28,798 nt of DNA from Peptococcaceae bacterium BRH_c23 (GTDB lineage: Bacteria > Bacillota_B > Desulfitobacteriia > Desulfitobacteriales > Desulfitobacteriaceae), in NCBI GenBank assembly GCA_000961805.1, contig LADV01000236.1, forward strand, positions 1 through 28,798. The letters run 5' to 3'. Both the position numbers and the translations under genes were made by a program. Shown piece after piece: positions 1 to 7,724 of the stretch. Position 1 is the first letter of the stretch, and each line of letters begins with the position of its first letter. The notes beneath the pieces are model-generated. The model saw only the letters and a list, made by a program, of their open reading frames with translations, ran no database searches and was not told where the DNA came from.

Positions 1-818
1 GTACCTTGACCAGCTTCATTGGAGAATATGCCTCTCTTAACACCCCAACTGATGGCTAATCCGAAGACAGCACCATATACTGCGTTCATGTTAAACGCAC
101 TACTAAAGATTAAGCCGAAAACATAGGGAACCTTAGTGAAATTAACGGCTAAAATAATTACTGCCAGAGCCACGTAAGCAACCGCCATGAATGGAACAAT
201 CATCCCAGCTACTTTAGCGATTCTCTTGCCGCCGCCGAATACGATATAACCAAGTAACCCTGAAAATACAATAGCTACAAAGATAGGTTCAATACCAAAG
301 GCCCCTTTGGCAGCAGTAGCGAAAGAATTGGATTGAATACCTGGAAGAAGGAGACCGCAAGATACCAGGGTAAGAACTGCAAAGGCCATGCCTAGGCTCC
401 TACTACCTAATCCTTTTTCGATATAGTACGCTGGACCACCGCGATACTCACCATGAATCTCTTGTTTCCAAACCTGAGCTAACGCGGCTTCTATATAAGC
501 TGAGCCTGCACCCAGGAAAGCTATAGCCCACATCCAGAAAACAGCACCAGGACCACCAAAGAATATAGCACTTGCAACACCTGTAATGTTACCAGTACCA
601 ACACGTCCGCCCAAAGCCATCGCGAAGCCCTGAAACGATGAAACGCCTTCGTCTGAACTTTTAGTTGCAAAAAGATTTTTGACCATGTCTTTAATTAAGC
701 GCACCTGTGGAAATCTCATAAGCACGGAAAAATAAATACCGGCTGCCAAGCATAAATAGATCATGACTTTACCCCAGAAAAAATTGTCCAGACTGGCTGA
801 TAGATTTAATAAGTCCAT
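1..818 (-). CDS. Sodium:alanine/glycine symporter (AGCS family), 5' part only
   Basis: The minus strand reads open from an ATG at 818 to the window edge (about 272 codons), so the C-terminal part is missing. The translation starts MDLLNLSASLDNFFWGK and has several hydrophobic segments. It contains GGRVGTGNITGVASAIFFGG and, near the edge, SNEAGQGT, both typical of AGCS (AlsT/DagA-like) Na+- or H+-coupled alanine/glycine transporters of the cytoplasmic membrane. A purine-rich ribosome site (gaggttg) lies just upstream of the ATG. The gene is divergent from the LtaS-like gene, and the 500-bp gap between them carries a large dyad that may control it. Family assignment is secure; the exact substrate (alanine, glycine or other) cannot be read from the fragment. 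Confidence 0.9.
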   Translation of the reverse strand, partial: MDLLNLSASLDNFFWGKVMIYLCLAAGIYFSVLMRFPQVRLIKDMVKNLFATKSSDEGVSSFQGFAMALGGRVGTGNITGVASAIFFGGPGAVFWMWAIAFLGAGSAYIEAALAQVWKQEIHGEYRGGPAYYIEKGLGSRSLGMAFAVLTLVSCGLLLPGIQSNSFATAAKGAFGIEPIFVAIVFSGLLGYIVFGGGKRIAKVAGMIVPFMAVAYVALAVIILAVNFTKVPYVFGLIFSSAFNMNAVYGAVFGLAISWGVKRGIFSNEAGQG

Positions 819-849
819 AAAACAACAACCTCTCGATTTTTTTATTAAT

Positions 850-899
850 ATGCAGTCATGTATAGTCAAACGGCCGTTTTGATTATACATAACTTGCAT
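850..899. promoter_or_regulatory. Long interrupted palindrome upstream of the AGCS symporter
   Basis: A dyad centred on CGGCCG has arms atgtatagtcaaa (858-870) and ttttgattatacat (877-890), almost perfectly complementary apart from one G/T position and one extra base. An outer atgca/tgcat pair extends it to 850-899. It lies 32-81 bp upstream of the symporter start codon on the minus strand. It could be an operator or a structured leader; no U-run follows on either strand, so a terminator is less likely. Dyad seen directly, role inferred. Confidence 0.5.
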
Positions 900-939
900 A
901 AAAACCAATATTAGATCAATGACCTTGTTCCCCTAATTT

Positions 940-999
940 GGACAGGGACTCTTTTTCAGATAATTAAAATCGAAACAGGGTCCCTGTCTCCTTGTTTCT
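940..999. repeat. REP-like degenerate inverted repeat
   Basis: gacagggac (941-949) pairs with gtccctgtc (980-988), followed by tccttgtttc. The same end signature (cctgtcyccttgtttc) occurs in the long palindrome at 27442-27509, so this looks like a decayed member of the same dispersed family. The rest of 819-1320 holds only the symporter leader dyad and the leader of the LtaS-like gene; I see no convincing gene there. Confidence 0.4.
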
Positions 1000-1248
1000 T
1001 CCTCGGAGCAGATAGTTCTTTAGTATTTAAGAATACCTTTGTAATGAAGGTGCCGCGTTGCGGATGCGCTCTTTATGTTAGACCTGTGAATTTTTCGGTA
1101 TATTCACTGATGATTGCAAATGGGCGACTATTTAATAAGGTTTTTAACATCCGCCTTAGCATAAATAATTCTGTGTATTTCTACCACGTGTTCGTGCTCT
1201 TTCACTATATAGAAAACGAGGTAGTTTTTTAAATTTATAGAAAACATA

Positions 1249-1316
1249 CCTTTCGTCTTTATGTCATAGGATTAAACTGGATTATAAATAGGCCCTGAAG
1301 CCTTCAAGACGAAAGG
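1249..1316 (+). promoter_or_regulatory. 5'-leader stem that sequesters the ltaS-like ribosome-binding site
   Basis: cctttcgtctt (1249-1259) is the exact reverse complement of aagacgaaagg (1306-1316). The second arm contains the likely Shine-Dalgarno (gaaagg, 1311-1316), four bases before the ATG at 1321. If the loop of about 46 nt lies in the transcript, the 11-bp stem would hide the ribosome site. That suggests translational control (temperature, ligand or antisense), but no switching partner is identified. Confidence 0.45.
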
Positions 1317-1320
1317 AATT

Positions 1321-3273
1321 ATGCATATGCGTTTTCCTCTTTTTCTCATCCTTTTTAGGGAAAGGGTTAAATTATTCACACTCATTATGATGTTTAAACT
1401 ATATTTTTTGAGAAGTTTTTTATTCCCGGAGACTGCGGATTTGCAGATCATTGTGTTGGAGTTAGCTTCCGTAGTGATTATTTTTGGGCTACTAGAGCTA
1501 ACAAAACCACGGACAATATTGTTATGGATCGTAAACTTTCTACTATCTACCTACTTTATGGCTAGTGTTATCTACGATAGTTATTTTGGGCAAATTCCCA
1601 ATTTCCAAGCTCTCCTACAGCTCGGTTTAATTAAAGACCTTGGTTCAAGCATCTTTGAACTATTCTCCCTGGCCTACTTGATCTTCTACTTTGATTTCTT
1701 CTTGATCGTTATCCAACGCAATTTTTTAAAAGTTTCAAAGATACTACTTCCTCTTTCCTATTACAGAAAAGCTCTCAAGCTAAATATGCTTCTGCAGCCC
1801 CTTGCCTGTCAGCGCAAATCCGCTTCTGTTTATCATCAGAAGACAATCTTTATAACGACCTCCCTGGCTTTCGTTCTCACGCTCCTTAACATCTGGCTTT
1901 ATCCTGCTAAAGATAACAGGATGGCCATGACCCGTGATGTAGGATTTTTTAATGCCCAAGGATATGAGCTCTATAATTATTTAGGTAAAAGCAACGCTGC
2001 CTCCTCGCCCAGCAGTCAGTTTAGCCAAGCTGCTATTAATCAGCTTAAACAAGTAAAACCTGTCCCCTGGCCAAAGTATTTCGGTGCCGCCTCAGACAAG
2101 AACGTTATCTTGGTACAATTGGAATCAACCCAAAACTTCCTTGTCGGGTTGGCAGTCAATAATCAAGAAATAACCCCCAATCTTAATCAGCTTGTCAAGG
2201 AAAGTATGTATTTTCCTCATTTTTATAGCCAGATCGGTCAAGGAAACACCTCTGATGCCGAATTCATTACTAATACTTCGATTTATCCCCTGCAAACAGG
2301 TAGTATCGCTAATGATTATGTGGATATCGATTATCCCTCTTTGCCCCGTCTACTTAAAAAACAAGCTTATACCTCTGTTACTTTTCACCCCAATGTTGTC
2401 ACTTTCTGGAATAGAGATAAGCTTTACCCTTGTCTGGGCTTCGATAAATACTATGATAAAGAATACTACCAAGATCAAGACATGCTTGGTCTATGGGGCT
2501 CTTCTGATGAAATTCTTTACAAGAAAGCACTGCCGATCTTAATCGATCACCAGAAGAAGAATCAAAAGTTTTACGCCAGTCTCATAGCCCTTACCAATCA
2601 TCATCCTTACTTCCTACCTGAAAGTAGAAAACGAGTCATACTTCCTCCTCAGCTTGAAGGGACTTCTATCGGAAACTACCTCACCTCTACAAATTACCAA
2701 GATTATGCCTTGGGGAAATTTATAGAGGATCTTAAATCGACAGACTTATGGAATAATTCGATATTTATCGTCTTAGGGGACCATTTTGGGATCACTAAAG
2801 CCATGGAAAGGGAATACCAAGATATTCTTACTCTTTTGTTAGGGAGAGAACATGATGCAATCGACAGCCTGAATGTGCCCTTCCTGATCAGAGTTCCCGG
2901 CCTAAAACCTCAAGTAATCGATACTCTCGGTGGGCAGATAGATTTCCTTCCTACCCTTGCTAATCTATTAGGCATTCCCTTAGAAAAACAGATAACCTTT
3001 GGCCAGGATATCTTGAACTCTGAGCAGAACTTGCTAGGGTTTCGTTTTCATCATCCTGACGGAACATTTATAACGTCAAACGTATTCCATCTCGCGGGGA
3101 GTAATATGGGGCAGAACTTAGACAATCGTAATAGTTCTAAAAATCAGGAGTTCTTCCTTAAAGAAGAGCAAAGAATAAAATCTTTGCTGCAACTTTCCGA
3201 CAGCTATCTTCAATTTTTAAGACAAAACAAAAAGTATTTAAATATGAATTCTAATATAATAGAAAAAAACTAA
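1321..3273 (+). CDS. LTA synthase family membrane sulfatase-fold protein
   Basis: This 650-aa protein has the LtaS layout: about five hydrophobic segments in the first 195 residues (roughly 5-35, 42-60, 65-88, 110-135, 173-195), then an extracellular alkaline-phosphatase/sulfatase domain from about 260 to 620. The catalytic set is visible: Glu268 in LVQLESTQ, the nucleophile Thr310 in GQGNTSDAEF, His427/428 in TNHHPY, and Asp487-His488 in GDHFG. These correspond to the Mn2+ and phosphoglycerol site of Staphylococcus aureus LtaS. It would transfer glycerol-phosphate from phosphatidylglycerol onto a glycolipid or related acceptor. Start chosen at 1321 because of GAAAGG upstream; an ATG two codons later is possible. 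It is a lone plus-strand gene. Whether it is a polymerase, a primase or a modifier of another envelope glycan cannot be decided. Confidence 0.88.
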   Translation: MHMRFPLFLILFRERVKLFTLIMMFKLYFLRSFLFPETADLQIIVLELASVVIIFGLLELTKPRTILLWIVNFLLSTYFMASVIYDSYFGQIPNFQALLQLGLIKDLGSSIFELFSLAYLIFYFDFFLIVIQRNFLKVSKILLPLSYYRKALKLNMLLQPLACQRKSASVYHQKTIFITTSLAFVLTLLNIWLYPAKDNRMAMTRDVGFFNAQGYELYNYLGKSNAASSPSSQFSQAAINQLKQVKPVPWPKYFGAASDKNVILVQLESTQNFLVGLAVNNQEITPNLNQLVKESMYFPHFYSQIGQGNTSDAEFITNTSIYPLQTGSIANDYVDIDYPSLPRLLKKQAYTSVTFHPNVVTFWNRDKLYPCLGFDKYYDKEYYQDQDMLGLWGSSDEILYKKALPILIDHQKKNQKFYASLIALTNHHPYFLPESRKRVILPPQLEGTSIGNYLTSTNYQDYALGKFIEDLKSTDLWNNSIFIVLGDHFGITKAMEREYQDILTLLLGREHDAIDSLNVPFLIRVPGLKPQVIDTLGGQIDFLPTLANLLGIPLEKQITFGQDILNSEQNLLGFRFHHPDGTFITSNVFHLAGSNMGQNLDNRNSSKNQEFFLKEEQRIKSLLQLSDSYLQFLRQNKKYLNMNSNIIEKN

Positions 3274-3446
3274 AGACGTGTGGCCAGCCTAGAGATAATT
3301 CCCATCTGCTTCATCGCTTAAAACCCAATCTGACAAAAACACCTTGATCTTTAAACTTCTACCTTACCTGCAAGTTTCGCCACTGTTGGCTAGGGCATAA
3401 AAATACAAGTCATAAAGAACTAATAACGCAAAATAATTAGCGACAT

Positions 3447-3475
3447 AAAAAAAATCGCCCGAGATTTCAGGCGAT
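3447..3475 (-). terminator. Rho-independent terminator of the ferredoxin gene
   Basis: On the minus strand atcgcc, a loop of about nine bases, and ggcgat form a hairpin followed by an uninterrupted T8 run (A8 at 3447-3454 on the plus strand). It lies 17 bp beyond the ferredoxin stop codon. Confidence 0.85.
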
Positions 3476-3491
3476 CATGCAACGCAACAGC

Positions 3492-3680
3492 TTATGTAAT
3501 GATAATGCAATGTGCTGGGCAGCCATCGGCGGCTTCTTGAGCAGCTGCCTCAAACTCACTGGGAACCGGGTTTGTATAAGCAACGGCTAACCCGTCAGCC
3601 TCCATCCTAAATACCTCAGGGCAGAATTCAGGGCATGATTCACACCCGATGCACTCCTCTTGGTTTACTTCAGCAATCAT
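3492..3680 (-). CDS. Single-cluster [4Fe-4S] ferredoxin
   Basis: The 62-aa acidic protein has CIGCESCPEFCP near the N-terminus and DGCPAHCI near the C-terminus. This is the pattern of monocluster ferredoxins of the Desulfovibrio/Moorella type: Cx2Cx2C plus a distal CP for one [4Fe-4S] cluster, with an extra Cys after x3 that is often in a disulfide. It would act as a soluble low-potential electron carrier in the cytoplasm. Start supported by GAGGAGGAGGT six to eight bases upstream. It is monocistronic, with a strong terminator behind it. It could feed electrons to the corrinoid activators in this window, but nothing in the sequence ties it to them. Confidence 0.9.
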   Translation of the reverse strand: MIAEVNQEECIGCESCPEFCPEVFRMEADGLAVAYTNPVPSEFEAAAQEAADGCPAHCIIIT

Positions 3681-3895
3681 AATCTTACCTCCTCCTCGAA
3701 AATTTCTCTTCCTTTATCAAGGAAGATTATCTCTAATCAGTTTATCATATACTGCCTTTTTTAGAAGTACTAACTATATATTTTAGTTCATTCCCAACAT
3801 TTTCTTTAAGTATCCTTCATTGAGTAAATGTACTCACAGATGTTCCTTTTCGATGTTTTCTAAAGTCAGATTGATAAACTGTTTGAGTGGCCCGC

Positions 3896-6043
3896 TTAAA
3901 TTGCCCAAATCAAGCTCTCCTTTTCACAGATGTCCTTCATAAAGGAACGCTGTGCACCGTTCTTGAAAAGAACCATAATCACATTCCCATCGTCTTTTAC
4001 GATGACTCCTTCTCCAAAGGCCTTATGTTGCACAACCAATCCTTTGACCAAATCGCTCTGTTGGTTTTCTACGCCTTTGGCGGTGATGTCTAGTGGATTT
4101 TTACCTTGACTTACAAGATTAACTTCGCGGAGGAAACGAGACGCTTTCACTCGTTTATGATGATAATAACTCATGGAGCACAGGGTTAACTGGCGTTTGG
4201 CCCTGGTCATCCCTACATAGAAAAGGCGTCTTTCCTCTTCTAATGAATCGCTCTGCCCACTTTGTTCCGCCTTGATCGTCTCTCCCTCGGGAATAATCCC
4301 TTCCACAAGATCAATTAAATATACCTGTTCCCATTCTAAACCCTTTGCAGAATGGATTGTGGAAAGGGTCACGGCGTTATTGTGCTTGTTTTTATATGAA
4401 GACATCATCAGCTTTTCAAGATACGTTAAACGATTGGCAAAATCCACGATCGTCCGTTCATTCTGGGCAATTGTGCTGAGAATATCCAAGAGACCTCCGA
4501 CGTACTCTTCGGAAAAGCCTAAAGACTCGCAGATTCTCTTCATCGCTTTATCATATTCCAACTGGTTTCGGATATAATCAATGGCCTTAGTGGGTGAAAG
4601 TGTATTAAGCTCCTTAAACCGTTTTTTCAGATCTAAGTACTCACTTTTCCCCTTTGACGTCACCCCTGGTTGTTCAGCCAAAATTTCGAAGATGGAACGA
4701 TCAATGGGTACTTGCTTAAGTAAATCGAGATGTTGCTTTCGAATCGGACAACTCAGTTTAGACCATATCCGCTCTAAAGTAGGCAAGCTTTTATCGCTAA
4801 ACGAGAAGCGCAGGAGATTTAAAATATCGTTAATCGCCCAGTGGGAGAAAAACCTCTGTTTACCCGACTCTCGCATATAGAAGACAATATTGGCCCGATC
4901 TAACTCTTCTGCTAAACAAATAGCGGATAAATTATTACGATACAGTACTCCTACCTTCGCTAAATTGTTTTGGTTCTTAAGGTTTTGGACAATAAACTGA
5001 TTTTGCTCTTTAATTCCTGCAAATTGGCCCATCTGCAGGACGTCTCCCTTGGGATTTTCCGTAAACATGTCTTTATCAAAACGCTGTTTATTAGAACGAA
5101 TGAAGCCACAAGCTACCTCTACAATTTGCGGAGTGGAACGAAAGTTTTGCTCCATCCGGAGAATTTTCGCACCCGGGTAAGTCTGTTCAAACTCTAAAAG
5201 ATACTTTGGTTCAGCCGCTCGAAACCCAAAAATTGATTGGTCATCATCCCCCACCACGAAAATATTGTCCTTAGGTTTAACGACCATTTCGATAATTCTA
5301 TGCTGTAAAAGAGACGTATCCTGGCTCTCATCCGTGAGGATATGGTCAAAGCGCTTGCGATAAACCTCTAAGCACTTCTGGTTTTCTTTTAACTCCTGAA
5401 ACGCCAGGGATAGCATATCGTCATAATCAATCAGCCTCGGATGGCTGTTTTGTTTATAGTTTTCATAATCGTTATAAATCAAAGAAAAATTTTCAATCTC
5501 ACTCTTGGCAAGCTCTTCGGGTTTGCATAAGGTATTTTTTACATAACAAATGGCATTCTGTAACCCCTCTAGCTGCTCGTCGGTAATCGTAGAAAGATTA
5601 TACTTTTCATAAATTCTACGCAGAACCCCCATCTTGCTTGCAGCGCCTGTTTGTTCCTCAATAATTTCGAATCCGATCCCTCTTTGACGAAAAGCTGTCC
5701 GAACTACTTCATAAGCAAAGCTGTGGATCGTAGAAAAATGAATTTTTTTATGAAGTCCTTCCGTTTGGCCGCTTACCATGGTCCCAAAGTTCATAACAAA
5801 TCGTTCCCGCATTTCCTTGGCAGCTGCCCGCCCGAAGGTTAGACAAAGAATCCTGCGAGGATCTACATTTTCTACAAGAATTAAGTAAGCTAAGCGAACA
5901 GTTAGAACGGTGGTCTTACCTGCGCCGGGAACAGCTAAAAGCATGAGAGGACCCTGATTATGAACCACGGCCTGTTTTTGTTGTTCCGTCAAATTAAAGC
6001 CTCTAGCCTTGATCTCTGCAAAGAAATCCTTCTCGTTAATCAA
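3896..6043 (-). CDS. UvrD/PcrA-like SF1 DNA helicase
   Basis: The 715-aa protein shows the superfamily 1A helicase motifs in order: LTEQQKQAV (Q motif), Walker A AVPGAGKTT (37-45), motif II TDESQDTS, motif III VGDDDQSIFGFRAAEP, motif IV FRSTPQIV, motif V STIHSAKGLEWE, and motif VI EEERRLFYVGMTRAK. Residues from about 665 (GLVVQHKAFGEGVIVKDDG) resemble the C-terminal Tudor-like tail of PcrA that contacts RNA polymerase. It is an ATP-dependent 3'-5' helicase for repair or replication. Several Gram-positive anaerobes carry such a second, shorter UvrD paralogue, and I cannot tell whether this is the main PcrA. It stands alone, with 215 bp of uninformative sequence between it and the ferredoxin. 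Confidence 0.93.
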   Translation of the reverse strand: MINEKDFFAEIKARGFNLTEQQKQAVVHNQGPLMLLAVPGAGKTTVLTVRLAYLILVENVDPRRILCLTFGRAAAKEMRERFVMNFGTMVSGQTEGLHKKIHFSTIHSFAYEVVRTAFRQRGIGFEIIEEQTGAASKMGVLRRIYEKYNLSTITDEQLEGLQNAICYVKNTLCKPEELAKSEIENFSLIYNDYENYKQNSHPRLIDYDDMLSLAFQELKENQKCLEVYRKRFDHILTDESQDTSLLQHRIIEMVVKPKDNIFVVGDDDQSIFGFRAAEPKYLLEFEQTYPGAKILRMEQNFRSTPQIVEVACGFIRSNKQRFDKDMFTENPKGDVLQMGQFAGIKEQNQFIVQNLKNQNNLAKVGVLYRNNLSAICLAEELDRANIVFYMRESGKQRFFSHWAINDILNLLRFSFSDKSLPTLERIWSKLSCPIRKQHLDLLKQVPIDRSIFEILAEQPGVTSKGKSEYLDLKKRFKELNTLSPTKAIDYIRNQLEYDKAMKRICESLGFSEEYVGGLLDILSTIAQNERTIVDFANRLTYLEKLMMSSYKNKHNNAVTLSTIHSAKGLEWEQVYLIDLVEGIIPEGETIKAEQSGQSDSLEEERRLFYVGMTRAKRQLTLCSMSYYHHKRVKASRFLREVNLVSQGKNPLDITAKGVENQQSDLVKGLVVQHKAFGEGVIVKDDGNVIMVLFKNGAQRSFMKDICEKESLIWAI

Positions 6044-6157
6044 CTTAAATCTCCCACTATCTAAGCCATATTATTATAATTATATCAGGAACTATGGTTA
6101 GTCAACAACTTCCGCAGGCAAAGGCCTGCCCTTCTTATCCCTCCAAGTCGTTCACCA

Positions 6158-6197
6158 ACAAAAACACCCTCAGAAAGCATGAATTTCCAAAGGGTGT
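6158..6197 (-). terminator. Possible terminator after the MNT/HEPN remnant
   Basis: acaccct (6164-6170) and agggtgt (6191-6197) form a hairpin with a 20-nt loop. On the minus strand it is followed by TTTTT, and it sits 38 bp after the HEPN remnant. The large loop keeps confidence moderate. Confidence 0.5.
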
Positions 6198-6234
6198 CTA
6201 TAACCTTCAATAATAAAATCCTCCATGTTTTGTG

Positions 6235-6427
6235 TTAAAAAAAAGTGCGCAGAACAGCATGGATAAAACCTTTAATATCATCCAGATTTTCCTGCAAAAT
6301 CCGATAAATCTCTGAGTCATCAACTAGCTAAAAAATCCTGTCGTTCCATAAGCTTTAACGTCTCTAGATTACGCAATTTTAAATCTATGAAAGAAAGTTT
6401 TCGCTGCATGATATCCTTATCCACCAT
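6235..6427 (-). pseudogene. HEPN (DUF86) toxin remnant, internal deletion
   Basis: An ATG at 6427 overlaps the last 11 bases of the MNT gene, as is usual for MNT/HEPN toxin-antitoxin pairs. It reads MVDKDIMQRKLSFIDLKLRN and on through LMERQDFLAS to a TGA after 35 codons. One base-frame over, the sequence continues EIYRILQENLDDIKGFIHAV to a TAA at 6235, which looks like the C-terminal helix of DUF86/HepT proteins. The middle of the usual ~135-residue HEPN domain, which carries the RX4-6H RNase motif, is missing. The toxin is therefore very probably dead. Seen: overlap, stop, out-of-frame tail. Inferred: family, from the N- and C-terminal patterns. Confidence 0.7.
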
Positions 6428-6845
6428 GACTGTATTCCTCCTTAAGAGCTAGCTCGTAATCTCGAGAGAATATTGCATACTTAACAGCATAGTCCGGATA
6501 GGTCTTAATCACACATTCAATAAAATCGCTATGTTCTATATAGTCCCCTTCGTAAACAAGTATACCTTCCTGGAGTGCGCGAAACTGTAACGCAATAGAA
6601 ACACGATTCAGATTTACTAAATCTATTCCATCATGACCAACATGAAGGCTTAAGGCTCCATCTAGCTCCAATTCTTCAGATAGTGTAACTGGGCGATTAA
6701 AAATTACTCCCAAATCGATATCACTTTGCGGATGTTCAAACTCAGTCCCAAGTGAACCAAATAAATAAACAGCAGCTATCTCAACTCGCGCCTGAAAAAA
6801 TTCTTTCCAAGATTGTAACTCCACGGGCAGTTTTCGCATAGACAT
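6417..6845 (-). CDS. mntA: MNT-domain nucleotidyltransferase antitoxin (MntA-like)
   Basis: The 142-aa protein has the minimal nucleotidyltransferase signature GSLGTEFEHPQSDIDLGVIF, with Gly30-Ser31 and the metal-binding Asp42 and Asp44. In MntA/HepT systems this enzyme attaches AMP units to the HEPN RNase and so inactivates it. Length and catalytic residues look intact. Its downstream partner is only a remnant, making this an orphan antitoxin. The gene follows the 3' end of the methyl-transfer island, with an unrelated spacer and a strong hairpin between them. Confidence 0.85.
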   Translation of the reverse strand: MSMRKLPVELQSWKEFFQARVEIAAVYLFGSLGTEFEHPQSDIDLGVIFNRPVTLSEELELDGALSLHVGHDGIDLVNLNRVSIALQFRALQEGILVYEGDYIEHSDFIECVIKTYPDYAVKYAIFSRDYELALKEEYSHGG

Positions 6846-6947
6846 TACCCCCTTGACGCATTATATCATGCTAAATACTTATATAAAAGGTGTATGGTAA
6901 TATTTTACTGAGCATTGAATAAAGATCGAGTATTGGTCGAAATGCCG

Positions 6948-6975
6948 ATGGGCCTGTGTTGTCACACAGGCCCAT
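6948..6975 (-). terminator. Strong GC-rich hairpin ending the methyl-transfer operon
   Basis: atgggcctgtgt (6948-6959) and acacaggcccat (6964-6975) are perfect 12-bp arms around a 4-base loop. The hairpin starts seven bases after the stop of the last operon gene. No long T-run follows, so it may act as a 3' stability element or a weak terminator, on either strand. Confidence 0.6.
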
Positions 6976-6981
6976 GGTTGT

Positions 6982-7704
6982 TCAAATATCGTGACCACGC
7001 CAGCAGATCTTAATACAGTTACCGCAGGCAAGTTCGCCGATAGTGATTCGGTTATTCTCGAGCTGTTGCGCACAGGACACGATGTCTATCATCGTTTCGT
7101 AATTAGTGCCTCTACTCCACTCTTTCCCGGAAATCGCACCAGCCGGACATGCTCGAACACAGGCGTTGCAGTGTCCGCACTGTCCATGGATGTATGGTTT
7201 TCCAGTAGCCCAGTAAGGAGCATTGGTTAAGACTGTTGCCCAACTGAGCCGCGGCCCGTGATCGGGATTAATCAACAATCCGCTCTTACCTATCCAACCT
7301 AGACCGGCACAGGTTGCAGCTGTCTTATGAGGAAAAAGAGGGTGGATCCTGGAGATCAATCGGTCCCGTTGTTTGCTGGTGTCTGTGGGGATCTCCAAAA
7401 AGCGCCAACCATCATCCCTGAGCTGTTTGGAGATCTTTTTCTGGATATACTCAAACTTTCGCTCTATTTCTAAAAAACGGTATTCATAGATTTGGTCTTC
7501 AACCTGCTGTTCAGGATGAATTAGAGCGAGGGAGATTGCCGTGGATAGACCTTTTAAGTCAGGCGGCAAACCATTACTGACATCGCCTATGCCTACAATC
7601 TCGCATCCCCAATCCTTGATCTTTTTCAATAGACTGGCTGGATCCAGTTTATCCTGGGCTAGATGCTCCAGTTGGCACACACGCCAACACCTCACTCTCA
7701 CCAA
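6982..7704 (-). CDS. QueG-like double-cluster [4Fe-4S] protein
   Basis: The ~240-aa protein carries TCAGLGWIGKSGLLI (about 131-145) and CGHCNACVRACPAGAI (Cys176, 179, 182, 186), then Cys211 and CGNCIKIC (Cys227, 230, 234). That is the two-[4Fe-4S] arrangement of epoxyqueuosine reductase (QueG) and related iron-sulfur proteins. QueG uses cobalamin and is about 370 residues; this one is shorter and lacks the C-terminal HEAT part. It is the last gene of a corrinoid methyltransferase operon, 20 bp after the mtrH-like gene. A role in giving electrons to a corrinoid protein or its activator is more likely than tRNA modification; this is inference. The longest reading starts at a TTG (7704). A GTG at 7680 with GAGGTG upstream may be the true start. 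Confidence 0.75.
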   Translation of the reverse strand: MVRVRCWRVCQLEHLAQDKLDPASLLKKIKDWGCEIVGIGDVSNGLPPDLKGLSTAISLALIHPEQQVEDQIYEYRFLEIERKFEYIQKKISKQLRDDGWRFLEIPTDTSKQRDRLISRIHPLFPHKTAATCAGLGWIGKSGLLINPDHGPRLSWATVLTNAPYWATGKPYIHGQCGHCNACVRACPAGAISGKEWSRGTNYETMIDIVSCAQQLENNRITIGELACGNCIKICWRGHDI

Positions 7705-7724
7705 ATAATCCCGTATCTTTTTAA

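Noticed and set aside
1044..1232. 62-aa open frame on the plus strand
   Set aside because: No ribosome site, unusual composition (many aromatic residues and cysteine in AT-rich intergenic DNA) and no family resemblance; it lies in the leader region of the LtaS-like gene.
6879..7073. 64-aa minus-strand frame overlapping the end of the QueG-like gene
   Set aside because: It is an out-of-frame overlap that runs through the terminator-like hairpin; no ribosome site or family match.
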